Source: Candidatus Poseidoniaceae archaeon
Lineage (GTDB): Archaea > Thermoplasmatota > Poseidoniia > Poseidoniales > Poseidoniaceae
Reading direction: 5' to 3'
DNA: 9,055 nucleotides
NCBI GenBank assembly: GCA_030741455.1
Contig: JASLVI010000053.1
Location: 1-9,055 of the forward strand
The notes beneath the pieces are model-generated. The model searched no databases. It had not been told where the DNA came from and was given only the letters and a program-made list of their open reading frames with translations. How positions within the stretch are numbered: position 1 is the stretch's first letter; each line of letters begins with the position of its first letter. The position numbers were made by a program, and so were the translations under genes. This document shows, piece by piece, positions 1 to 6,331 of the stretch.

Positions 1-1968
1 CCATTCTCTCAGATTCGAGAATCGTTCATCCAAGTCAATGGTTCCATCTTGGTTGCAATCGTAACTATCACCATCCGAATCAAGGTTCACATCTGTTTCG
101 ATCAATGGATTCAAACCCCAACGGTTCTCATTCAAATCCCAAGAGGTGAACCAATACTCGAAACCATCGTACATTCCATCATCATCTGTATCAGGATTGG
201 TCGGATCGGTCATTCCCAAAAGCAACGAAATGAATACATTTGGAGGCTCACCTGCTTGCCAAGCATTGAAATCGTCCAACAAACGCTTACCTCGTGAATC
301 TTTTGAAATTAAGATTTGGAACACACGCTGTGCCTTTTTTGTAGGTTGTTGCACATCACCATCTTCATGCATCAGTGGAGCGTCAGCGGGCGCATCGATA
401 CCATTCTGAGGATTTGATGTTGCAAGAGCGAATTCCTGAAGATCGACCAATCCATCATTATCGCTGTCAAAGGTACCATCGCCTGCGACGACTGGATTAA
501 GCGTCCAGGTTTGAGCCGAAAGATTCCAAGCAGTAAATAGCAATTCCAAACCATCAATTATTCCATCACCATCAGTATCGACATTGTTCGGGTCGCCAGT
601 TGGCCCAGTAAGGTTGTATTGATCAGAAGTCATGTACGTTCCAAACGAGTAGGTTGTGGATGCTGAGGGCCATTGTTGGAAGGCATAAGCCGATCCGAGC
701 GTCGTGACGAACCATTGCGGAGAGGAGCGATTTGAATTGGTTTCCGACAACTCAGCAGAGATGAGATTGTACTCTTCCCAATTGGTCATACCATCATCAT
801 CAGCGTCAAGCCATCGATCGATTGGTTGGAGTGGATTAAGTGTCCATTCATCGCCGAGAACATCCCAACGAGCGAACCAAATCTCCCAACCATCTGGCAT
901 TCCATCTTCATCTGTATCTGCACTGAATGGATCCGTAGAACCTTTTTCGATTGAAATTTGACCCGCGAGAATAGCACCGCTCGCTCGTGTTGCAAAGTCT
1001 GCTTCTGGTTCACCAAAATCAGAGATGTTGTTGAACAAATCAGTTGTAAATCCATTTGGAAGTTCTGTACCATCAAGAGACTGATTGTTCAGGAAAAGAC
1101 CTGAGCGAATGTGGTATTCAAGATAATTGACAAACATTTCATTCGGTGTGAGAACACCGTCTTTGTTGACGTCATATCCATCTCCATCAGGATTCTCAAA
1201 CATATCTGAACCATTCAGTGGGTTAACACCGATGCGCAGAGGCGACCACGTGCACTGACTATCTGCTTCCCATCCGTCTGGCAAGGTGTCACCATCCGAA
1301 TCGACGAGATTAGGATCTGGAATGGACCATAATGCGACAGATTCAGGCGATTCACCGAACTCTTCCAACAGATCTCCATTCAGACCGGCATCTCGTACAA
1401 GTGACCATTGATACTCACAAAGATTTGCCAAACCATCTTGATCCGCATCCCACGCAGCATCCTCTGCTCGAGTTGGATCAAGCGACCAGTTATTTCCTCC
1501 ATTAAACGAATTACCAACCCATCGACGGTGCTGGATTTCCCAACCATCCGGCATTCCATCACCATCGGTATCAAGTACCGTTGGGTCCGTTTTGACATCG
1601 ACTGAATTGAGGTTCTGATAGGTCGTACGTGCTTGTTCCCCAAGTGTTTCATCGCAAATGTATGCAAGCTGTGGATTGTAGTAGCAGTCAAAATTGGTTT
1701 CCAGAAGGAAGTATCCGAAGAATTCTACACCATCAAGCAATCCATCCATATCGGAGTCGCTCTGGTTCGGTAGAGTTGAATTGTAACCTTCAGGAGTTCG
1801 AGCCACATATCGATATTCATCAAGATTGGTCCAGTTTCGATCGATTTGCCCATCGCCGTTGAGACGCAAACCATCCACGTCACCATCGAGCAGTGCATCC
1901 CATGGATCGGTAGGGTCAAGTCCGTAAGCGAGTTCCCAACCATCTGGCATTCCATCGCTGTCTGAATC
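1..1968 (-). repeat. C-terminal array of paired calcium-loop modules (residues 754-1409)
   Basis: About seven degenerate modules of roughly 65-130 residues follow one another. In the clearest ones a first loop, D-T-D-x-D-G-x-x-D-G-x-E, is followed by an aromatic stretch (for example IWFARW, LLFTAW, YWFTSW), then W-x-L-N-P, then a second loop, D-x-D-x-D-G-x-x-x-x-x-E. This pattern is seen at residues 1104-1152, 1217-1265 and 1346-1401, with a looser version at 886-938. The linkers between modules vary in length and sequence. Acidic loops of this type usually bind calcium and stiffen extracellular stalks. That role is known for the families and inferred here. The array runs off the left edge. 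Confidence 0.85.
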
Positions 1969-4227
1969 ATTGGCGCCGGGATCCATCAACTCAAGATTGG
2001 CGAATCGACCAGGAGCGGCTGCACCGAGAATGTAGGTCTCACCATCACGAACCATCGTCGCAATGGAAGAGATCTCACCAGGCATTTCCGAATTTGATTG
2101 TACTCCATAAACATCCACATCGTTGCCTGCAAGGACCCAAAGACCCGCAGATGAACCGATTAAGACCTCATTTCCGGTAGGATAAATCGCATGGATATTA
2201 TTTGAGTTGGCAAGTTCGTCTGCATCGTCACCAGGATGCTCGAATAATCCTCCAAAGGACATGGCATTGACTTCAAGACTGAGACGGTGGAGGCCCGAAG
2301 GCGTTCCAATCCACAGAACTGTTGGGTTTTGTGAACTTGGACCATCGAGTTTCAGAGCTTGGACCGCAGCAGGGTTGCCTGTCGCACCGAGATTGAGGGT
2401 GCGAATGTCATCGATTCGGTTTGATATGTTGGAAGGATTTGGATCGAAGAAGAATCGCCATGTTGGGGATGCATCATCTCGTCCAGTTGCTGATTCAAGC
2501 GTCATTAAACCACGTTCAGTTCCAACATAGAGGACGAGGCCTCCGCCAGGGACCGTTCCGTGCTCCAACTCAGTGACCACCACTTCATTTTCGGCTAGGG
2601 CCGTTTTGAAATTCGCCCCCAAATCATAAATTTGTGTGATAAGGCCTCCTGCATTCACTTCGAAAACCATACCATCACCGTGTGCCCCCAAAGCAATGAG
2701 TTGCTGACTCGAGCCTTCGATAGCGAGTTGATGGATAGCGAAAACTTCGACGGCTTCGGATGAGGACCATGATTCAAGTGGTTCAATAAATCCATCCACT
2801 TGGATAGCAGCCACGTGGACACCGTGTGATGTTGCGATTGCAATCGAATGAGGGCCTGTGTCTGCCTCTACGAAAACCGCCTCATGACCGATGATTCCTT
2901 GTGGGAACCAGTGATTCTGCGTCGTCTGCGTTGTGTAATCAATGGTCGTCAGACCATAGCGTGTAAGATAGTGAGCCGTAGTATCATCGACCAGAATACT
3001 CCTGACATCATGGTGCATAATCGATAGAGAACCCGGAACAGCATTGAATGTTAATGGATATTCATGGAAGGACGAATCATTGAGGCCAAGTTGTACTTCT
3101 CGAAGACCTGAGCGAACCGTGTTTCCTTCATCATTGTGAACATAAAACTCTTCAAGATTCGAAAGTGCTTCTCCTAAACTCAAAGCTGAATCTGTACGGC
3201 TAACATCGGCAGAGACCAATCCATCTCTGTTCAAATCCCAACCATCGCCATCATCATCAAGCAAAGCATTGGAACGGTTCAATGGGTCAAGGCCAAAGTG
3301 TACTTCCCAACCGTCTGGCATTCCATCACCAAACGAAGGGTAGAGGGGGCGAACGGCAAAACCGTCCCAACTGTACCGGTCCGAATCATCGAGGAGAGGA
3401 TCAGTCCCCAGCCACAAATCTTCACCAACAACACCGGTTACGTTCTCAGTGCACGCTGATAAAATATTGACAAATGAAGCGTTGACGCCATTGGTGATAA
3501 ACGGCCATTGTGTCAACGTGGAACCTTGTGGAAGTGTTGCAGAACACCACAAACCATCCAATTCGGTTGTGAAATTTCCTGGCATGCCGTATTGGTATTC
3601 TTCAGGTGAAGTGTATTTTTCAGCAACAGAAAGGAAACCATCTCGATCAACATCGAACCCGTCTTCGTCGGGATCATCAGTTTGGTCACTTGCGTTCAAT
3701 GGATCGAAATATGGACAGATGTAGCGTTGAGTCTCTTCATCAAATCCACCTGCTCGATCACACATCCAAACTTCAAAACCATCTGGCATTCCATCGCCAT
3801 CCGTATCTGAGACTCGCGGGTCAAGATAGATTCTGTCGCCATTTTCGTCAAGACTTCCTGTGAGGCCACGAGTAAAACCTGGATCGTTGCAGTTAACTGG
3901 ATAGGGCCAACAATATTCTTCAGTATTGTTGAGACCATCTCGATCCGTATCCAAATCAGCGTCTGGAGTCGTCATGTTCAAACCTTGCATCTGAACAATG
4001 CGTCCGTCAACGGCTGAGAAATTAATCCAATCTTGGAAGAGAATCTCATGAACATCAGGGATTCCATCCGTATCTTCATCGGTGTTGAATGGTATGTCAT
4101 CAGGATTGGTATTGTCCGGATGAATGTTGGATACGGGAGAGATAACAGGGAACTGAGACATGAAGAGAAGGGCTGCGATTACCGCAAGAGTCGAGAGTAT
4201 CGTTGTCTGGCTCCTACGCAATTGCAT
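1..4227 (-). CDS. Giant secreted/surface protein with calcium-loop (TSP3/EF-hand-like) repeats and an internal beta-propeller; C-terminus beyond window
   Basis: The minus strand is open for 1409 codons from an ATG at 4227 to the window edge, so the protein is partial at its C-terminus. TAG at 4233-4231 closes the frame upstream, leaving ATG 4227 or the adjacent GTG 4230 as start. Residues 1-30 look like a Sec signal peptide: basic MQLRRSQ, then a hydrophobic stretch at about 9-24. Residues 48-362 and 754-1409 hold at least 14 acidic loops of the form DxDxDGxxDGxE (for example 141-152, 300-308, 754-765, 886-897, 1104-1115, 1217-1228, 1346-1357), typical of thrombospondin type 3 or EF-hand-like calcium sites. 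Residues about 375-748 lack these loops and resemble a beta-propeller. Eleven cysteines lie outside the propeller, mostly in close pairs (106/113, 156/171, 228/259, 848/858), which suits an extracellular protein. It is probably a surface or secreted protein, perhaps an adhesin. The ligand is unknown and no enzymatic motif is visible. The missing C-terminus would show any anchor. Confidence 0.9.
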   Translation of the reverse strand, partial: MQLRRSQTTILSTLAVIAALLFMSQFPVISPVSNIHPDNTNPDDIPFNTDEDTDGIPDVHEILFQDWINFSAVDGRIVQMQGLNMTTPDADLDTDRDGLNNTEEYCWPYPVNCNDPGFTRGLTGSLDENGDRIYLDPRVSDTDGDGMPDGFEVWMCDRAGGFDEETQRYICPYFDPLNASDQTDDPDEDGFDVDRDGFLSVAEKYTSPEEYQYGMPGNFTTELDGLWCSATLPQGSTLTQWPFITNGVNASFVNILSACTENVTGVVGEDLWLGTDPLLDDSDRYSWDGFAVRPLYPSFGDGMPDGWEVHFGLDPLNRSNALLDDDGDGWDLNRDGLVSADVSRTDSALSLGEALSNLEEFYVHNDEGNTVRSGLREVQLGLNDSSFHEYPLTFNAVPGSLSIMHHDVRSILVDDTTAHYLTRYGLTTIDYTTQTTQNHWFPQGIIGHEAVFVEADTGPHSIAIATSHGVHVAAIQVDGFIEPLESWSSSEAVEVFAIHQLAIEGSSQQLIALGAHGDGMVFEVNAGGLITQIYDLGANFKTALAENEVVVTELEHGTVPGGGLVLYVGTERGLMTLESATGRDDASPTWRFFFDPNPSNISNRIDDIRTLNLGATGNPAAVQALKLDGPSSQNPTVLWIGTPSGLHRLSLEVNAMSFGGLFEHPGDDADELANSNNIHAIYPTGNEVLIGSSAGLWVLAGNDVDVYGVQSNSEMPGEISSIATMVRDGETYILGAAAPGRFANLELMDPGANDSDSDGMPDGWELAYGLDPTDPWDALLDGDVDGLRLNGDGQIDRNWTNLDEYRYVARTPEGYNSTLPNQSDSDMDGLLDGVEFFGYFLLETNFDCYYNPQLAYICDETLGEQARTTYQNLNSVDVKTDPTVLDTDGDGMPDGWEIQHRRWVGNSFNGGNNWSLDPTRAEDAAWDADQDGLANLCEYQWSLVRDAGLNGDLLEEFGESPESVALWSIPDPNLVDSDGDTLPDGWEADSQCTWSPLRIGVNPLNGSDMFENPDGDGYDVNKDGVLTPNEMFVNYLEYHIRSGLFLNNQSLDGTELPNGFTTDLFNNISDFGEPEADFATRASGAILAGQISIEKGSTDPFSADTDEDGMPDGWEIWFARWDVLGDEWTLNPLQPIDRWLDADDDGMTNWEEYNLISAELSETNSNRSSPQWFVTTLGSAYAFQQWPSASTTYSFGTYMTSDQYNLTGPTGDPNNVDTDGDGIIDGLELLFTAWNLSAQTWTLNPVVAGDGTFDSDNDGLVDLQEFALATSNPQNGIDAPADAPLMHEDGDVQQPTKKAQRVFQILISKDSRGKRLLDDFNAWQAGEPPNVFISLLLGMTDPTNPDTDDDGMYDGFEYWFTSWDLNENRWGLNPLIETDVNLDSDGDSYDCNQDGTIDLDERFSNLREW
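1984..3105 (-). other. Predicted beta-propeller domain (residues ~375-748) between the two calcium-loop arrays
   Basis: This part of the giant protein has a different composition: beta-rich, no acidic loops, no cysteine. Six short motifs of the type [hydrophobic]-G-x-x-x-G-[LVM]-x-x-[hydrophobic] recur: YGLTTIDY (424-431), SHGVHVAAIQVD (467-478), AHGDGMVFEVN (515-525), YVGTERGLMTLES (567-579), WIGTPSGLHRLSL (639-651) and LIGSSAGLWVLAG (689-701). The last three resemble the GTxxGLxxL signature of two-component-regulator-type propeller blades (Reg_prop). The spacing of about 45-72 residues fits one blade each, suggesting a six- or seven-bladed propeller. Such domains usually bind proteins or glycans. 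The target here is unknown. Confidence 0.6.
3142..4086 (-). repeat. N-terminal array of calcium-loop modules (residues 48-362)
   Basis: About six acidic loops lie between the signal peptide and the propeller: residues 48-61 (DTDGIPDVHE), 91-104 (DLDTDRDGLNNTEE), 141-152 (DTDGDGMPDGFE), 185-204 (two adjacent D-rich loops), 300-308 (GDGMPDGWE) and 324-340 (DDDGDGWDLNRDG core). The loop sequences are close to those of the C-terminal array, so both probably come from the same expanding unit. Three close cysteine pairs occur here (106/113, 156/171, 228/259). Confidence 0.8.
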
Positions 4228-4399
4228 CACCTACGGCCCAACGCCCCAAGGAAACTCCTTGTCTCCACGCTTATAGCAATGATGGAGCGTTGTTCATACA
4301 CCGATTCTCTCAATACTCCTTCAAAATAGCCAAAATCATTCGTTTCAAGCGGTGTATTCAATATCCGTCTGCGCTCGCCTATGGACGATTCAGATGGGC
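4228..4399. promoter_or_regulatory. Divergent intergenic/promoter region
   Basis: About 170 bases separate the start codons of the giant minus-strand gene and the plus-strand hydrolase, so both promoters should lie here. On the minus strand a TATA-like GCTATAAG (4277-4270) lies about 45 bases before ATG 4227. With the usual archaeal spacing this places transcription start near 4248 and gives a leader of about 20 bases. On the plus strand the A-rich stretch at 4321-4337 and TATTCAATATCC at 4355-4366 are weak candidates for the hydrolase. No strong Shine-Dalgarno sequence precedes either start. AAGGAG at 4260-4255 on the minus strand is too far (27 bases) from the ATG to act as one. Confidence 0.4.
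4247..4261. promoter_or_regulatory. Perfect 6-bp inverted repeat near the predicted transcription start of the giant gene
   Basis: CAAGGA (4247-4252) and TCCTTG (4256-4261) are exact inverted copies around the 3-base centre AAC. The site lies 20-34 bases upstream of the minus-strand ATG and just downstream of the TATA-like GCTATAAG. A repressor operator would fit this place, but 6-bp arms can arise by chance and no regulator is encoded in the window. Confidence 0.25.
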
Positions 4400-5224
4400 A
4401 TGTCGATTACGCACCTCGGAACAGGGAGTCGCGGTAACGCCACGCTCCTTAGTTCAGGCTCGTCACACATCCTCATCGACCAAGGTTTCAGCGGTGTACA
4501 ACTGGAAAAGCGACTTAACATGCTCGATGTATCGCCAACCGAATTGGAAGGAATTGTCATCACGCACCACCATGGCGATCACGGCGGTGGTGCATTGATT
4601 GCACAGAAACGCTGGGGAATTCCAGTTTATGCCAATCATAGAACATCAGCAGAATTGGGGTTGTTGGAGCATCATACACATCAATTCGAAGCTCTCGATG
4701 TCTTGCAATTCGGAAATGGGATTTCGTTGCTTCCTGTCCCAGTCCCACACGCTGGAGCGGACAATGTCGCCTTTGTTGCGAGTCACGGTGGCGAACGTTC
4801 TGCGATCATCACCGATCTGGGTAGTTGGACGAATGAACTGGTACATCATGTCAAGGGATGTCAGCACATCGCAGTCGAAGCAAATTACGATCGCAAGAGA
4901 TTGATGTCAGGCCCATATCCTGCTTCGCTTAAAGACCGCATTTCTGGCCGTGGCGGACACCTTTCCAATGCACAAACTGGTGCATTCCTCAACCAAGTTT
5001 GCACAGATGCAACACGTAGCATTACGTTGACACATCTTTCTGAAATGAACAATGCACCACATCTCGCTGAATCAACCGTCTTGTTTGAAATCGATGAGGT
5101 TTTTGAAGGTGACATCAACATCTCCCTCCAAGACGGGCCACAGTTTTCCCATTTTATTGGGCGACGTGATGGAGATGGATTTGCTACGAACGCTATTCAA
5201 CGAATTCAACGAAATTTGCCCTAA
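4400..5224 (+). CDS. YycJ/WalJ-like metallo-beta-lactamase-fold hydrolase
   Basis: This 274-residue protein is a metal-dependent hydrolase of the metallo-beta-lactamase fold, close to the bacterial YycJ/WalJ group, whose members are reported as nucleases. The metal motif HxHxDH is intact as H56-x-H58-x-D60-H61 within THHHGDHGG. Further probable ligands are H117 (PVPHAGADN) and D139 (ITDLGS). Other family marks are the opening LGTGSRGNATLL (like LASGSSGNAT), LIDQGFSG (26-33), EANYD (160-164), GHLSN (176-180) and THLSEMNN (201-208). The start MSITHLG at 4400 matches the family N-terminus. ATG 4394, two codons earlier, has GGA eight bases upstream and is also possible. GTG 4352 would add sixteen residues with no family counterpart. 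It acts in the cytosol, since no signal peptide is seen. The substrate, probably nucleic acid, is inferred from the family only. It is divergent from the giant gene and lies 66 bases before the pilin operon, possibly transcribed with it. Confidence 0.88.
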   Translation: MSITHLGTGSRGNATLLSSGSSHILIDQGFSGVQLEKRLNMLDVSPTELEGIVITHHHGDHGGGALIAQKRWGIPVYANHRTSAELGLLEHHTHQFEALDVLQFGNGISLLPVPVPHAGADNVAFVASHGGERSAIITDLGSWTNELVHHVKGCQHIAVEANYDRKRLMSGPYPASLKDRISGRGGHLSNAQTGAFLNQVCTDATRSITLTHLSEMNNAPHLAESTVLFEIDEVFEGDINISLQDGPQFSHFIGRRDGDGFATNAIQRIQRNLP

Positions 5225-5290
5225 GACAGCGACCATAAGGTCAATACCTAAATGCAGCCGAACGACTACGCTCAACAAGGGGAGGTCATG
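5225..5290 (+). promoter_or_regulatory. Short upstream region of the pilin operon
   Basis: These 66 bases lie between the hydrolase stop and the first prepilin start. GACCATAAGGTC (5231-5242) is a small inverted repeat (GACC/GGTC) around a TATA-like ATAA core, and CAATACCTAAATG (5242-5254) is AT-rich. Either could be a weak archaeal TATA element giving a leader of about 15-30 bases. No terminator for the hydrolase gene is visible, so readthrough is also possible. Confidence 0.25.
5281..5286 (+). promoter_or_regulatory. Shine-Dalgarno site that decides the start of the first prepilin gene
   Basis: GGAGGT lies here, preceded by further G residues. From GGAGG (5281-5285) the spacing to ATG 5291 is five bases, which is good. 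ATG 5288 is only two bases away, and ATG 5252 lies upstream of the site and has no such site of its own. This supports the start at 5291. Confidence 0.75.
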
Positions 5291-6331
5291 ATGCATCGCC
5301 AGAGAACTGCCGAAGACGATGATGCCGTCAGTGAGATTCTCGGCGTCATCATGATGCTTGCAATGGTTATCACCATTATGGGCGGCGTCTGGATATTCCT
5401 CAACCCGTACCTCGTTGCCTTTCACGACAACACCAACTGGAACAGTGCGAGCAACATCGCAGACCGTGTTGAAGACCGCATTGATGTTGTAGGAGATTCA
5501 CCAGAAGGGACCGGTACACAGCAAGCATTGTCGCTCAAATCTTCATCGATTAGCCCAGCAAATCTTGTAGAAGAATGGATGATTGCTTCGGATTTAACAC
5601 CGCATGAGGTGGTCAAGGTCAATGAATTGAATGCAAGTTCATTCCAATTTATGGCACTCAATGAAACCGTTACACATATTTCAGTTCAGAATCCAACAAA
5701 TGTTTCAACGTTTGATGTCACCTCTGGATTCGATTGGACGACCATCGATCACAACCTTGCTAGTGAAACATTTCTCATCGTCGATTTCTACAACGCAGGT
5801 GATGTGCACGTTCATCGCTGGTCCCGTTTTGTTCTTTCAGGACTGAGCATTAGTACTGCCATCGATGGAGGGTTGAATCAAATCGCTTTGATCAATGATG
5901 CTAGAATTTCCAAGAATCCAACCACGTCCTGGTCCATTGAGGAAGCACCTCGTCTCCGACTCGATACGCTTGTCGATGGTTCAACTCGCCTTTCGCTTGT
6001 CTTAACCGATGTCCAGTTGAACGGCGCGATTGAAAACGGACCCAACGTAGCGTTCAAAGTTGAGTCTCTTGGGCCAATCCAATTGTTTACAGGTGAATCA
6101 TACAATCTTCAGGTCAAGGTCAAGAACACGCTGCACTCGGTTATCGACCCACAGTATAATGAGATCTGGCTCAATGATTACACCATCAGCCGTGCTGCTG
6201 GTACACTCGACGAATATGTGGGCATCAAGCCGTACCAACGTGCGAGTGGAATCGATGGTTTGACCGTGCAAACACAAGGTCAACCCCTTTCGCTTGAAAT
6301 CGATGTCCGAAGATTGGTGGTGAACGCATGA
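5291..6331 (+). CDS. Archaeal type IV prepilin-like protein, first of three
   Basis: This 346-residue protein begins with a short charged leader, MHRQRTAEDDDA, directly followed by VSEILGVIMM and a hydrophobic helix to about residue 37. That is the class III (type IV prepilin) signal of archaeal pilins, cut by a PibD/FlaK-type peptidase. The likely cut is A12/V13, which leaves Glu at position 3 of the mature protein, within VSEILG. The remaining 300 or so residues (38-346) form a beta-rich extracellular domain with no cysteine and no enzymatic motif that I recognise. This is much larger than a typical major pilin (about 120-200 residues), so it is probably a minor pilin or pseudopilin. ATG 5288 and ATG 5252 are alternative starts. 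The stop overlaps the next start in ATGA. The exact subfamily and partner machinery are unknown. Confidence 0.82.
   Translation: MHRQRTAEDDDAVSEILGVIMMLAMVITIMGGVWIFLNPYLVAFHDNTNWNSASNIADRVEDRIDVVGDSPEGTGTQQALSLKSSSISPANLVEEWMIASDLTPHEVVKVNELNASSFQFMALNETVTHISVQNPTNVSTFDVTSGFDWTTIDHNLASETFLIVDFYNAGDVHVHRWSRFVLSGLSISTAIDGGLNQIALINDARISKNPTTSWSIEEAPRLRLDTLVDGSTRLSLVLTDVQLNGAIENGPNVAFKVESLGPIQLFTGESYNLQVKVKNTLHSVIDPQYNEIWLNDYTISRAAGTLDEYVGIKPYQRASGIDGLTVQTQGQPLSLEIDVRRLVVNA

Noticed and set aside
885..3795. Recurring 16-22 base segments resembling a dispersed or CRISPR-like repeat
   Set aside because: The spacing is irregular (about 400-1400 bases), and the copies are all in one reading frame encoding the same calcium-loop motif.
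4143..4227. Twin-arginine (Tat) signal in MQLRRSQ of the giant protein
   Set aside because: The RR pair is present but the rest of the S/T-R-R-x-F-L-K pattern is not. A Sec signal fits as well or better.
49..4329. Many short plus- and minus-strand open frames (60-130 codons) across the left half
   Set aside because: They lie in other frames of the continuous 1409-codon minus-strand gene. Their translations are low-quality, and the repeat-coding DNA (GAT/GGT-rich) naturally leaves the complementary frames open.
4352..4399. GTG 4352 as the start of the hydrolase gene
   Set aside because: The extra sixteen residues have no counterpart in the family, whose N-terminus matches MSITHLGTGSRGNA exactly, and there is no ribosome binding site for the GTG.
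5252..5290. ATG 5252 as the start of the first prepilin
   Set aside because: GGAGGT at 5281-5286 lies downstream of it and points to ATG 5291. The longer leader is also unneeded for a prepilin signal.
5225..5290. Rho-independent-like terminator after the hydrolase gene
   Set aside because: Only a 4-bp inverted repeat with no following T run is present.
5291..6331. Archaellin (archaeal flagellin) identity for the pilin-like proteins
   Set aside because: The N-terminus is prepilin-like, but the sizes, the unrelated outer domains and the absence of any archaellum accessory genes in the window do not support an archaellin.
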